Source: Congregibacter variabilis
Lineage (GTDB): Bacteria > Pseudomonadota > Gammaproteobacteria > Pseudomonadales > Halieaceae
Length of the DNA: 64,000 bases
Assembly (NCBI RefSeq): GCF_045689235.1
Contig: NZ_CP136864.1
Location: 744,001-808,000 of the forward strand
Direction: 5' to 3'
Position 1 is the first letter of the stretch. Each line of letters begins with the position of its first letter. Under the pieces are notes generated by a model. It did not search any database. It saw only the letters and a program-made list of their open reading frames with translations, and had not been told where the DNA came from. This document shows positions 42,448-52,400 of the stretch, piece by piece. The position numbers and the translations under genes were made by a program.

Positions 42448-43619
42448 CGCGACAGGTAGCTCATCGCGTCTTCCAGCCCTTTGAGAGTCAGGGGGTGCAT
42501 GCGCCCCTCCATAAGCTGGTGGGTGATGGAAATAGACTGGGTGTACTCCCACTCCTCCTGAGGCACGGGGTTAATCCACACAGCCTTGTCATAGGTTTCG
42601 AGAATACGGCGCATCCACACCTCACCGCTCTCCTCGTTCCAATGCTCAACCGAGCCCCCGGGCTGGACAATCTCATAGGGTGACATGGACGCATCACCGA
42701 TAATGATGACCTTGTAGTCATGGGCGTACTTATGCAGGATATCCAGCATATTTGTGCGCTCCGCATGCCGGCGCACATTATTCTTCCAGACACTCTCATA
42801 AAAAAAGTTGTGGAAGTAGAAACTCTCCATGTGCTTGAACTCAGTCCGCGTCGCAGAAAACAGTTCTTCGCAAACCCTTACGTGGGGATCCATAGAGCCC
42901 CCCACATCAAAGAACAGCAACACCTTTACCGCATTGTGACGCTCCGGAACCATGCGGATATCCAGAAGTCCTGCGTTGCGGGCCGTAGAGCGAATCGTGT
43001 CATCCAAATCCAGCTCGTCCGCAGCACCGTTGCGAGCAAACTTTCGCAAACGTCGCAGCGCCATCTTGATATTTCGGGTGCCCAGCTCCACGCTGTCATC
43101 GAGGTTTTTAAAGTCCCGACGATCCCATACCTTGACCGCTTTGCCGTTGCCACCATTAGGGCCCACACGAATGCCTTCCGGGTGATAGCCCTCTTGCCCA
43201 AAAGGCGAGGTACCACCGGTACCGACCCACTTGTTGCCGCCTTCGTGGCGCTTCTTTTGCTCATCCAGACGTTTCTTGAACTCTTCAATAAGTTTCTCGA
43301 GGCCTCCGAGAGACTCAATCTTTTCTTTCTCTTCTTCGGACAGCTGCTTCACAAACTCGCTGCGCAGCCAGTCGTCGGGAATCATTGCCTCGATCACATC
43401 ATCAAGATCCTGAAGTTCTTCGAAATGCGCACCAAAGGCTTTATCAAAACGATCAAAGTACTTTTCGTCTTTCACCAGACAGGTGCGACTAAAAAAGTAA
43501 AAATCATCGGCGCTGCCAAAGGCAACGTGCTTGCTTAAACCTTCATAGAGATCAAGAAGCTCGCGGGTGGTCACCGGAATCCCGGCGTCACGTAAGGAAC
43601 TGAAGAAGTTTATCAACAC
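42444..43619 (-). CDS. VWA domain-containing CoxE-like protein (391 aa)
   Basis: The N-terminal half (INFFSSLRDAGIPVTTRELLDL, KEKIESLGGLEKLIEEF) matches CoxE-like proteins. The C-terminal von Willebrand A domain starts at VLLFFDVGGSMDPHV, where the MIDAS DxSxS is changed to DVGGS, and continues to VIIIGDASMSPYE. It pairs with the MoxR-type ATPase 23 bases upstream in the same direction. MoxR-VWA pairs act as chaperone-like machines for metal-cofactor or complex maturation; the client here is unknown. The start is a GTG. Confidence 0.9.
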   Translation of the reverse strand: MLINFFSSLRDAGIPVTTRELLDLYEGLSKHVAFGSADDFYFFSRTCLVKDEKYFDRFDKAFGAHFEELQDLDDVIEAMIPDDWLRSEFVKQLSEEEKEKIESLGGLEKLIEEFKKRLDEQKKRHEGGNKWVGTGGTSPFGQEGYHPEGIRVGPNGGNGKAVKVWDRRDFKNLDDSVELGTRNIKMALRRLRKFARNGAADELDLDDTIRSTARNAGLLDIRMVPERHNAVKVLLFFDVGGSMDPHVRVCEELFSATRTEFKHMESFYFHNFFYESVWKNNVRRHAERTNMLDILHKYAHDYKVIIIGDASMSPYEIVQPGGSVEHWNEESGEVWMRRILETYDKAVWINPVPQEEWEYTQSISITHQLMEGRMHPLTLKGLEDAMSYLSR

Positions 43620-43642
43620 GCTTAGGCCCTCAAATCAGCCGC

Positions 43643-44488
43643 TTAACGCGTTTCTCGGCGATGCATAAACGCAAGTCGCTCAAGCAGATGCACGTCCTGC
43701 TCGTTCTTCAATAAGGCACCATACAGTGGCGGTATAGCCTTGGACTGATCACGCTCGCGTAAAATCTCATCGGGAATATCGTCAGCCATAAGCAGTTTCA
43801 GCCAATCTATCAGTTCTGACGTGGACGGCTTTTTCTTTAGACCGGGAACCGAGCGCAGGTCAAAAAACACTTCCAGTGCCTCTTGCACCAGGGTCTGCGT
43901 AATCTCTGGATAGTGGACATCGACAATGCGCTGCATGGTGCTCTTGTCGGGAAAGTTAATAAAATGAAAGAAGCAGCGACGCAGGAATGCATCCGGCAGC
44001 TCTTTTTCGTTGTTGCTCGTAATAATGATGATGGGGCGTCGAGTCGCCTTGATCGTCTCGCCGGTTTCGTACACAAAGAACTCCATGCGATCCAATTCAA
44101 CAAGCAGATCATTGGGGAATTCGATATCCGCCTTGTCGACTTCATCAATCAGCAACACGACCTGCTCGTCTGCGGTAAATGCCTCCCAGAGTTTGCCTTT
44201 TTTGATGTAGTTGCGAACGTCATGAACTTTGTCATCACCCAACTGCGAGTCACGCAAACGAGATACCGCGTCATATTCGTACAAACCCTGCTGCGCCTTG
44301 GTAGTGGACTTGATGTGCCACTGAATCAGGGGGAAGCCCAGTCCTGCAGCCACTTCCTCTGCAAGCATGGTTTTACCCGTACCGGGCTCACCTTTAATCA
44401 GGAGAGGACGCTCGAGAGCCACCGCCGCGTTAACGGCCATGCTCAAATCTTCGGTAGCAACATAACGCTCAGTGCCTTCAAACTTCAT
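43643..44488 (-). CDS. MoxR-family AAA+ ATPase (281 aa)
   Basis: Walker A is GEPGTGKTML (33-42) and Walker B LLIDEVDKADIEFPNDLL; sensor I IIITSNNEKELPDAFLRRCFFHF and the arginine finger are present. It matches the APE2220/CGN-type MoxR subgroup found with CoxE VWA proteins, and the next gene is exactly that partner. The pair probably works as an ATP-driven maturation factor. Confidence 0.92.
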   Translation of the reverse strand: MKFEGTERYVATEDLSMAVNAAVALERPLLIKGEPGTGKTMLAEEVAAGLGFPLIQWHIKSTTKAQQGLYEYDAVSRLRDSQLGDDKVHDVRNYIKKGKLWEAFTADEQVVLLIDEVDKADIEFPNDLLVELDRMEFFVYETGETIKATRRPIIIITSNNEKELPDAFLRRCFFHFINFPDKSTMQRIVDVHYPEITQTLVQEALEVFFDLRSVPGLKKKPSTSELIDWLKLLMADDIPDEILRERDQSKAIPPLYGALLKNEQDVHLLERLAFMHRRETR

Positions 44489-44602
44489 TGACGGGGCTCC
44501 ACAGTTTTAAAATGAAGAACAGCGGCCTGTAAGCGGCTGATCAGAAATGTAAGGGGTCGCAAGGGTACCCAACACTGGCAAGGGCGAGCAAGTTGCCAAC
44601 AT

Positions 44603-44965
44603 CTAGGCTTCGGACTCTTGCACGCTTGAACGACGACCAAGCCAAGCGAGGATGAGCGCCAACACGACTCCCAAACCGGCACTGATGCTGGTAAAGAGCA
44701 GCAGTGGCCGCAGCGCGTGTGTCGCCGCCTCCTGCCCCTGACTTAACCATTGAAAGGCGACGACCACGACGGCCGGTGCAAAGGTGTCGGCCTCTGGCTG
44801 AATAAACGCAGGGGTTAAAAGCAGACTCAAAAGCGGCAGTGAGAGCAGAACTTTGAATCCAGGGGACCAACTTCGCAGCAACCAAAAATTCATTAAGGCC
44901 ACCGCAAACATCGCCGACAGTGCGTACACAATCAAGGCGCCAAGATAAGCAGATTCGGTGAGCAT
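44603..44965 (-). CDS. Small membrane protein (120 aa, unknown)
   Basis: The ATG at 44965 has GAGGA upstream and lies 4 bases after ycgL. Three or four hydrophobic helices are visible (YLGALIVYALSAMFAVALMNFWLL, VLLSLPLLSLLLTPAFI, LLLFTSISAGLGVVLALILAWLG). It is probably co-transcribed with rnd-ycgL. I do not recognise the family. The 114 bases between it and the MoxR gene hold nothing clear. Confidence 0.65.
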   Translation of the reverse strand: MLTESAYLGALIVYALSAMFAVALMNFWLLRSWSPGFKVLLSLPLLSLLLTPAFIQPEADTFAPAVVVVAFQWLSQGQEAATHALRPLLLFTSISAGLGVVLALILAWLGRRSSVQESEA

Positions 44966-44969
44966 TTTG

Positions 44970-45254
44970 CTAATCCTCGATCGTTAAGGTACTCAGAAGC
45001 GACTCTGAGAAAGATGCCGGAGGCATTTGCACATAAAACCCTTTGCTCTCCAAATCATCCAGGACCGTCGCTGCGTCAGCCATAGCCAATTTTCGATGAG
45101 GCTCCAAGACCATGACCAGTGCTGACTCAGGGCTGCCAAAGACTGACAACAGGCTCTCTGGCACGCGCGAGAGGCCCTCCTCACGCTTCACATAAAGATA
45201 CATGCCTTCTTTCCGAGGACTACGAAAGACCTCACACAACGTTTTGGAAGTCAC
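44970..45254 (-). CDS. ycgL: YcgL-family protein (94 aa)
   Basis: A GTG start at 45254 overlaps the rnd stop (GTGA) and gives the family length. The conserved opening LCEVFRSPRKEGMYLYVKREEGLSRVPESLL and ending GFYVQMPP are diagnostic of YcgL (DUF709). The function is unknown. A ycgL gene directly after rnd is a common pseudomonad arrangement. Confidence 0.9.
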   Translation of the reverse strand: MTSKTLCEVFRSPRKEGMYLYVKREEGLSRVPESLLSVFGSPESALVMVLEPHRKLAMADAATVLDDLESKGFYVQMPPASFSESLLSTLTIED

Positions 45255-46363
45255 GCGGCCCCCGGCAATGATGCTCTTAAGGGCGCTATCACTGCATCGG
45301 CACGCCAGCCCTGCCAACGCAGCGGTTCATCGATGTCTGCTCCGGAGGCTTCACGGAGCAGCAACTCCAGATCCGCAGTCGAGATAAGTATCTCCGGCGC
45401 AACATTCATATCTTCGGCGATGCTCCGAGCGACTTGCCTCAGAGCCTTCAAAAGATTGCGCTGTGGTGCCGCTAGCGGCCCGGGAAGCGCATCCGGAAGC
45501 TCAACTTCGGGCGTCTCCTGTGCCGCGCTAACACAGGCAAGGAGAGTATCCCCCTGTTTACGCACAACCGAAGCCGGCAGCACATCAAGATCCCCCAGTG
45601 CGTCGACATCACCGGGCATAGCCTGCGCAATGGCAATACAGGCCTTGTCTTCAACGATCCACCCCCTGGGTTTATCCACGGAACGGGCAAAGCCTTCTCG
45701 CCACTCACAGAGCCTGCGAAGCACCTCCAGTTGGCGGGGGGAAAGTCGCGAAGCCGACTTGACCCGACGATAAATATTCTGGTCGCGATCGTTGAGTAAG
45801 CGAATGGCTTCCTGGCCCTCAGCGAGAATCCAGTCCATGCGACCCTGGCTATGCGCCAGATCTTTGAGAATCTTCCATGCGGGCACCAGCTCCAGTACAT
45901 CCAAAGCGGCGTAATGACACTGCGAGTCGCTCAAGGGACGCTTCAACCAGTCCGAGCGCGTCTCGCCTTTATCCAGCTCGACGCCCAGTAACAACTCTAT
46001 AAGCGCCCGATAACCCAGACCAAAGCCCTTGCCTAGCAGTGCCGTTGCGCGCTGCGTGTCGATTAATGGGCTTGGCACAACGCCAAGCCAATGCCTGAAC
46101 ACTTCCAAATCCTCACTGCAGGAGTGTAGAACCTTCCAACAATTGGAATCCGTCATGAACGCTCGAAGACCATCAAGCTGCGTTATTTTCAAAGGATCGA
46201 TAAGCCAGGCATGATCCTCACTGCATAGTTGCAGCAAGGCGATATGCGGGTAGTAACTGTTACGGCGCATAAACTCAGTATCAACCGCGATTTCTGTCGC
46301 GCCGCTGAGTGCTTCGAGTGCCTCGCCAAGGGCCTCATCACTCTCTACCAGGGTCCAGTTCAT
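45251..46363 (-). CDS. rnd: Ribonuclease D
   Basis: RNase D trims tRNA 3' ends. The DEDD exonuclease residues are in IAVDTEFMRRNSYYP, SEDLEVFRHWLG and YAALDVLELVPAWKIL. The HRDC domains follow (about 210-290, SPRQLEVLRRLCEWREGFARSVDKP). The length of 370 aa is normal. It overlaps recR by 4 bases (ATGA). Confidence 0.95.
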   Translation of the reverse strand: MNWTLVESDEALGEALEALSGATEIAVDTEFMRRNSYYPHIALLQLCSEDHAWLIDPLKITQLDGLRAFMTDSNCWKVLHSCSEDLEVFRHWLGVVPSPLIDTQRATALLGKGFGLGYRALIELLLGVELDKGETRSDWLKRPLSDSQCHYAALDVLELVPAWKILKDLAHSQGRMDWILAEGQEAIRLLNDRDQNIYRRVKSASRLSPRQLEVLRRLCEWREGFARSVDKPRGWIVEDKACIAIAQAMPGDVDALGDLDVLPASVVRKQGDTLLACVSAAQETPEVELPDALPGPLAAPQRNLLKALRQVARSIAEDMNVAPEILISTADLELLLREASGADIDEPLRWQGWRADAVIAPLRASLPGAA

Positions 46364-46968
46364 GATCCGCCCACCGGCTGGCGGCCGCTAAATGCATGGG
46401 CAAGTGTTGATCCGTCAACGTATTCAAGCTCTCCGCCCAAAGGGACACCATGGGCAATACGCGATACCCGAGGAACCAATGGCTCGAGCATGCGCGTGAT
46501 GTAATACGCAGTAGCCTCGCCTTCTACGGTGGGGTTAGTGGCCAAAATGACCTCCTTAACCTCGCCGTCACGTGCGAGCGCCTCAAGAATCGGCAAACCA
46601 ATCTCCTGTGGACCTATGCCATCGATAGGCGATAAATGCCCCATGAGCACAAAGTAGCGTCCGCGATAACCGCCCGCCTGCTCAATCGCCAAAATATCAC
46701 CGGGCGTTTCCACAATGCACAGCAAAGACCCATCGCGGGCTGTATCGGAACAAATCCCGCAAAGTACCGCCTCGGCAAGATTACGACATTGCTGGCAGCG
46801 CCCAACGCGCTCCACAGCGTCCGCTAAAGACTGGCTCAAGCCAAGGGCGCCTTCGCGGTTACGCTCAAGAAGGTGGAGCGCCATGCGCTGCGCAGACTTT
46901 GGGCCTACCCCCGGGAGACATCTCAGGCCCTCGATCAGGGCATCCATAGCTGGGCTAAAACGGTACAT
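46360..46968 (-). CDS. recR: Recombination mediator RecR
   Basis: RecR works with RecO (and RecF) to load RecA at gaps. The N-terminal helix-hairpin-helix (LRCLPGVGPKSAQRMALHLLERN), a C4 zinc finger (CQQCRNLAEAVLCGIC), the Toprim domain (LCIVETPGDILAIEQAGGYRGRYFVL) and the C-terminal Walker-like segment are all in place. The length of 202 aa is typical. It shares a base with the ybaB stop (TGATG), the classic dnaX-ybaB-recR order. Confidence 0.97.
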   Translation of the reverse strand: MYRFSPAMDALIEGLRCLPGVGPKSAQRMALHLLERNREGALGLSQSLADAVERVGRCQQCRNLAEAVLCGICSDTARDGSLLCIVETPGDILAIEQAGGYRGRYFVLMGHLSPIDGIGPQEIGLPILEALARDGEVKEVILATNPTVEGEATAYYITRMLEPLVPRVSRIAHGVPLGGELEYVDGSTLAHAFSGRQPVGGS

Positions 46969-47291
46969 CAGAAAGGAAACTTAAAGCCGGGAGGGAGTGA
47001 CATTCCACCGGTAAGATCTTGCATTGCCTTACGATTGGTCTCTTCGACACGCCGAACAGCGTCGTTTACGGCCGCCGCAAGCAAGTCCTCCAATACGGCT
47101 TTGTCTTCCCCAAGAACACTTGGGTCAATGTGCACGCGACGCACGTCATGGCGGCCCGTCATGGTCACGGTAACCATTCCAGCGCCAGACTCACCCACAA
47201 CTTCGCGCTCAGCCATCTCTTCTTGCGCTTTTTGCATGTCAGCCTGCATTTTTTGCGCCTGCTGCATGATGTCACCCAAGCCGCCCTTCAT
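46968..47291 (-). CDS. ybaB: Nucleoid-associated protein YbaB/EbfC
   Basis: A small dimeric DNA-binding protein encoded between dnaX and recR. The N-terminal coiled coil (IMQQAQKMQADMQKAQEEMAE) and the VTVTMTGRHDVRRVHIDPSVL core with its C-terminal MSLPPGFKFPF are diagnostic. The length is 107 aa. Confidence 0.95.
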   Translation of the reverse strand: MKGGLGDIMQQAQKMQADMQKAQEEMAEREVVGESGAGMVTVTMTGRHDVRRVHIDPSVLGEDKAVLEDLLAAAVNDAVRRVEETNRKAMQDLTGGMSLPPGFKFPF

Positions 47292-47344
47292 ATCACTACT
47301 CTCCTTTAAATCATCTCTCGGACACCGAGATAGCTCAAACCCGT

Positions 47345-49057
47345 TTAAGGCTGCTCTACGGTAACCGAGCCTTGCAATACTTTTGCGTCAAAATCCGACA
47401 GCAACTGCAAAACCTGTGGATCTTCGTTGATTTCGGCCTCTGCAATTGCCTGACGTTCGGCCTCCAGCCTTACGCGACGCATGGCCGGCGTCTCCTCACT
47501 CACTGGTCCTGGCGTGATTGTTACTTCGCAATGCTCTTTTCGCCATTCTGACAAGGCTTTGGCAAGCATTGCCACGTGCCTGTCGTTAAACAAGTTCGCT
47601 CGACTCTCATCCAACACCATATGCCAGGAGGCACCCTGCACACTTTTAATCATGCAGTGGGACGCGATATTCAGGGCACTGCCGCTTAATCCAAGCTCGG
47701 AGAGAATTTGGTACCACGGACCCGTGTCTGCGACGGTGTCTTGCGTGGTGTGCGGCGCAGTGTCTTGGACAGCTTGAGCCTGCGAGTTTGGAGCCGTGTC
47801 GCCAGAAGACGCCGCTTCGGCTGGTGTTACCGGGCTTTTTTCGGGCCTAATCGCCGCGGGACCCGCTATCGCCGCCGAGGGCGGCTCAGACTTTTTTGCG
47901 GGTTCCTTGACCTCCGGGGCCGTCGAGCGAGACTCCAGCAAATCTTCTGCAGTCAGCGCTGGATCCAGAGCCACCACAGGACGAAACGCCAGGAGGCGAA
48001 GCACCAGCATCTCAAACGCCGCACGTGGATCACTGGCCTGAAGAACCCGCGAACGCGCACTTTGCGCCAGCTCATAAAACAGCTGAACGTCCTCCGCCGT
48101 CATTCGGCCCGCCAAGTCTGCCAAACGCTCCGCGTCACCAAACTCCCGATCGATGGCGCCGGGGACCGCCTGCGCCAGCGCGCAGCGATGCAAGACACTG
48201 CACAGCTCGTCTACCGCCGAGGCAAAATCGACGCCCTGCTCGTCCATTTGTGCGCAGTTGGTAATCAGGGCTTTGGCATCATCCGCCAGCAACGCTTCGA
48301 GGAGCTCGTAAACATGCCGGCGATCCACGGAGCCCAGCATGCTGGCGACCTCGGCATCACGTAAAGCGCCGTCCCCGAAGGCAATAGCCTGATCTGTAAG
48401 GCTCAGCGCATCGCGCATGCTTCCTGCAGCGGCGCGTCCCAGTTGCCACAGAGCCGGCTCATCGAACTCGACATTTTCCTGGGAAAGGACATCCCGCAGG
48501 TGCCCCACAACCCGTTCCGCCGACATATTCTTGAGATTGAACTGAAGGCAGCGCGACAGAACCGTTGCGGGCAACTTCTGCGGATCCGTTGTAGCAAGGA
48601 GAAATTTAACGTGCTCCGGGGGCTCTTCAAGCGTCTTGAGCAGGGCATTAAAAGAATGCCCTGACAACATATGCACCTCATCAATGAGGTAAACCTTGTA
48701 CCGAGATCGGGTGGGTGCGTATTGAACGTTGTCCAATAGCTCCCGGGTATCTTCGACTTTGGTGCGCGAGGCTGCATCCACTTCGATGAGATCGACGCTG
48801 CGTCCCTCGCTAATTTCGAGACAGCTTCCGCATTCACCACAGGGCGACGCGCTCACCCCGCTCTCGCAGTTCAGACAACGCGCAAGAATGCGGGCAATAG
48901 TGGTTTTGCCCACTCCCCGGGTACCGGTGAACAGGTAAGCATGGTGAAGCCGATTGCTGTCCAACGCATGGCGCAGGGCCTGCAAAACATGCTCCTGGCC
49001 AACCAGGGCATCAAATGTGGCCGGACGCCATTTTCGCGCCAGCACCTGATAGGACAT
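47345..49057 (-). CDS. dnaX: DNA polymerase III subunits tau and gamma
   Basis: The clamp-loader ATPase. Walker A is GTRGVGKT (45-52); zinc ligands C64, C73, C76 and C79; VYLIDEVHMLSG and the sensor/SRC segment follow. After about residue 370 comes a Pro/Ala-rich linker and the tau-specific C-terminus that binds DnaB and the polymerase core. The full-length 570 aa is tau. A frameshift cassette at 47871-47915 would give a 390-aa gamma ending at 47886. It lies downstream of ffs and upstream of ybaB-recR. Confidence 0.97.
   Translation of the reverse strand: MSYQVLARKWRPATFDALVGQEHVLQALRHALDSNRLHHAYLFTGTRGVGKTTIARILARCLNCESGVSASPCGECGSCLEISEGRSVDLIEVDAASRTKVEDTRELLDNVQYAPTRSRYKVYLIDEVHMLSGHSFNALLKTLEEPPEHVKFLLATTDPQKLPATVLSRCLQFNLKNMSAERVVGHLRDVLSQENVEFDEPALWQLGRAAAGSMRDALSLTDQAIAFGDGALRDAEVASMLGSVDRRHVYELLEALLADDAKALITNCAQMDEQGVDFASAVDELCSVLHRCALAQAVPGAIDREFGDAERLADLAGRMTAEDVQLFYELAQSARSRVLQASDPRAAFEMLVLRLLAFRPVVALDPALTAEDLLESRSTAPEVKEPAKKSEPPSAAIAGPAAIRPEKSPVTPAEAASSGDTAPNSQAQAVQDTAPHTTQDTVADTGPWYQILSELGLSGSALNIASHCMIKSVQGASWHMVLDESRANLFNDRHVAMLAKALSEWRKEHCEVTITPGPVSEETPAMRRVRLEAERQAIAEAEINEDPQVLQLLSDFDAKVLQGSVTVEQP
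47871..47915 (-). promoter_or_regulatory. Programmed -1 frameshift cassette in dnaX
   Basis: In frame, codons 387-389 read GCA AAA AAG, giving the slippery heptamer A AAA AAG at 47897-47891. Five bases downstream lies a GCCGCC-CTC-GGCGGC hairpin (47885-47871). An SD-like GGAGG lies 13 bases upstream (47915-47911). After a -1 slip the next codons are GTC then TGA, so gamma would be tau residues 1-389 plus one valine. The E. coli dnaX signal has the same three parts and the same one-codon-then-stop layout. Confidence 0.8.
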
Positions 49058-49158
49058 GTCGATTCCGTACTTGGACGGTCCGTTTACCGGCCCGTCTCTC
49101 TGACTTGGATTACCCGCTAGTGCTTATACACCAGCTTCACCCGAGCCGAAATGGAAGC

Positions 49159-49262
49159 GGCCCGGACAGCCACACCCCGGCACATGTACCAGCAATTACC
49201 GTTGCTCCCTTCCGGGCCTGGCGGAGTTCACTGCCTGACATTGCGAGGGGACCGCCCGGGCC
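49159..49262 (-). ncRNA. ffs: Signal recognition particle 4.5S RNA
   Basis: The minus strand carries the conserved domain IV core (GTGAACTCCGCCAGG, CCGGAAGGGAGCAAC) between long complementary ends (GGCCCGGGCGG at the 5' end, CTGTCCGGGCC at the 3' end). The RNA binds Ffh and targets membrane proteins. Ends are set by the outer stem, so they are accurate to a few bases. Its position upstream of dnaX is common in this group. Confidence 0.92.
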
Positions 49263-49292
49263 ACCCTAATACCCCAACACGTGGGGACGCGC

Positions 49293-49321
49293 ATTGTCGC
49301 GAAATACCCTCTTGGGAGCAA
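49293..49321 (-). promoter_or_regulatory. ffs promoter
   Basis: TTGCTC (49321-49316), a 17-base spacer and GACAAT (49298-49293) on the minus strand place the start about 20-25 bases before the SRP RNA 5' end. A GC-rich discriminator (GCGCGTCCCC) follows the -10, as in stable-RNA promoters. Confidence 0.6.
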
Positions 49322-49476
49322 GGCGAAATGCAGGCTTTATCGTAGTCACGGATTAACACAAGCTTGCGGTGTCTTGCGATACGCCGTCGTTGCCAATATC
49401 ACGCTACTATGACGCTCCCATGCCTTTAAGCTCCACGCAGCAACCCACCAACGAGACGGCGTAAGCAACAACATCG

Positions 49477-52400
49477 ATGCGATTTCTGTTTGTACAATTT
49501 TTGCTGGCCATTCTCGGCTTGAGCTGTGCAGCTTTAGCGGTCGGCGCGCCTCCCGGGAGCACGGTGGCATCAGTCGTACGCGAGGCTTTTGTGGTACGAC
49601 CGTTCGACGATATCGAGTTGCCCCAAGGCTCGGTCCGGGCGGTTCATGTGGGACAAAAAGGCTACCTTTGGGCGGGTACGCGAGAAGGACTTGTGCAATA
49701 CAAGTCCGGGCAACAAAAAACCTGGCTGCAAACCTCTGACGGGGTACTGGGCCTTCCGTCCGGCGTAGTCAATGCTATATACGAGGACGATAAGGGAACC
49801 ATCTGGGTCGCCACGGCACGGGGGATCGCCAAACTCGCAAATGGCGACGATGAATTTCGAGTCGTCATCCAATCCGCCAGCACCGACGATGAACAGTTCG
49901 ACATTTTAGAACTCGTCGAGTTTCAGGGCGGACTTGTTGGCGTCAGCGCGAGTGGTGATGTACTTGTCGTTACAGAATCAGGCGCGAGCGCTGCGGGGGG
50001 ACTTGAGGCCCTCGAGGAGGAGGTCCTAACCTCGGCGGTGGCCGTTGGGGACGAGCTTTATGTTGCCGCAATTTCCGGTCGCATCTTTCGTTTGGCCAGG
50101 GTGCCCGGGGGGTTTGAGGTACTGGACACGATTCAATCCCCAAACCCGGTAGTGGACCTTCATTGGGACGGCGAATCGCTCATCTGGCTGGACCGAGAAC
50201 AAGGATTGACCTGGAAAACGCTCCACTCAACAGAGCCACCGCAAAGCAGCAACCCGGTCAAAGGAGACCCTCAGGGGTATTACCGGGCCATGGCCGTACA
50301 AGACCCCCAGAACGCCTGGCTATCTGCGGGGCCGAACGTCATACGGAGGAAGAATGGCGTAGCAGACGTGGTCAGATTACCGGGACGCGGCAACGAAGTG
50401 CGATCAATCAACGTCGACCCGGTGGGCAACCTTTGGATCGGCACCTATTACGGGCTGTACTACGCAGTTGATACAGACTTCACCGTACTGGAGACCGTCA
50501 GCGCATATGACGCCGGTGTCATTTTGAGTCTGACCGCTTCTGGCAACCAGTTGTTTTTAGGGGGACAGAACCTATGGTGGGGAGAAGTCGGCTCCAACAA
50601 TTTCACGGAATTCGCCCTGAGCCTCCCAGCCGACACCGAATCGTCTTTACGCATCGATCCCCTATCCATCGGCCAGAGTCCGATTACCGCTCTGACTGCC
50701 AGTGAGCAAAGCCTCCTTGTGGGCTACCACATTGGCGGCATGGACGTAATCGATCTTGAGAGCGGCCGGGTTACGAACATCACATCTAGCAACGGTAAGA
50801 GCTTCGAGGGCGTCGGTGTCAGTGCATTTACCCAGGTAGAGGACCAGGTGTTCCTGGCCTCTTTTTATCTTTACGGGCTGGTGGAAGTGCGCGTGCAAAA
50901 CATGCCCGATGCTCCTCCAAAAGTCACCCTAAGACGAATCACCGACCAACAGACGCTGATTGGTGTCTATCGTATTGATGATTCCACGTTTGTTGCTATC
51001 GATCAGCAGCAGGTTCTACTCGTCATTCGTGACGCAGGCGGACAGTACCGTAGCAAAATATTAGAAAGCGCCTCCGAGGGAATTATCTTCGCGGTTGAGG
51101 CGGACGGTGCGGGCGGTGCATTCCTGGGTATCGAAAATGTCGGCGTGCGACATCTTAGTGCCGCAATGCTGGCACAACAGCGCTACGCTCCCACCAGCAT
51201 TCCCCTGATCGAGGAGTACTTAAAGGGAAGCACGATCTGGCATCTGCTCTTAGATCACGAAAACATCCTGTGGGTCACCACAAATCAGGGGCTTTACACC
51301 TTCGACCTATCCGAAGAAAAGTTTGGGGCACACATAACCTACGCCGATGGCCTGCCCGCTAACGAATTTGATTACGGGTCACATGCACGCTTTCTGGCCC
51401 CCAATGGCGAGCGCATTTTCATGTCCGCCAAGGTGCCGGTGGCCTTTAAAAACCCGGCATTCGCAGAAAAGAAAAAAATCCAACTCTTCTGGACGGATGT
51501 GTCTATCAATGGCAAACCCATAGTGGCCAGTCATACACCGGATAACGGCGCCTACCTGAACGTCGAGTTCAAAGATGTCTCTGCCGGCACCCTGCGAATA
51601 GATTACAGCTATAACGACCACATTCGGGCCAGCGAGCTGAACTATGCCATGCGTTTTGGTGACACAGACGACTGGGTACTGCAGCGCAATCCCTCAGTAG
51701 TATTGACGCGACAACAGGTCTGGGGGCCTGTTGAGGTGCAGATTGCAATGTTGGATACCAACGGTAATGTCGCCTCCGAACCACTATTGATGACCGTCGA
51801 TATCGACTCACCAGCTTATATTTTGTGGTTTCTCGATCTTCGCTACGCGATCCCTGCCCTGCTAAGCATCTCTTTGCTCATGTTTTTTATGCAATTGAGC
51901 AGCCGGAGGCGCCAACAGGTAACTCTCGACGAAGCTAACCGCAAACGTGACATTGTAGAGGCTGAAATGCGCGGCCGGCTCAGCGAAAAAGAGATTCTCT
52001 TACGCGAACTCCATCATCGTGTAGGCAACATTCTGACCAACTTCTCATCCAGCGTGCGCGCTATGCAGCGAAGCGCGAAACACACAGAAACCCGGGAGTC
52101 ACTCTCGCACCTCAATGCCCGACTCAAGGTGCAGTCGGCAATCCACCTTTTGCTGCAGCGCTCGGACCGCACGGATATCAATATCGCCTCGATGATCAGA
52201 CAGGTATCGTTTGGTGTTCGTGACCTGTTACAGGATCAGGATTCACGCACAGTGGAGCTTGAACTAGACGATGTGTTCATGACCTATTCCAAAGCTCAAT
52301 ACCTTGGCCTGATTGTTAACGAGCTCATGACCAACACCTACAAGTACGCCGTCGATACGCCCTCCCCTGTACTTGCGACCATCTCCCTGACGGCCGATGG

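Noticed and set aside
42720..43538. Long plus-strand frame (272 codons) antisense to the VWA gene
   Set aside because: It mirrors the codon bias of the clearly real CoxE-like gene. No family features, and no ribosome-binding site.
43883..44491. Long plus-strand frame antisense to the MoxR gene
   Set aside because: It is a shadow of a conserved AAA+ gene with no recognisable domain.
49350..49476. Promoter for the propeller kinase (TTGCGA/TATCAC, TTGCCA/TACTAT)
   Set aside because: None combines a good -35, a good -10 and correct spacing.
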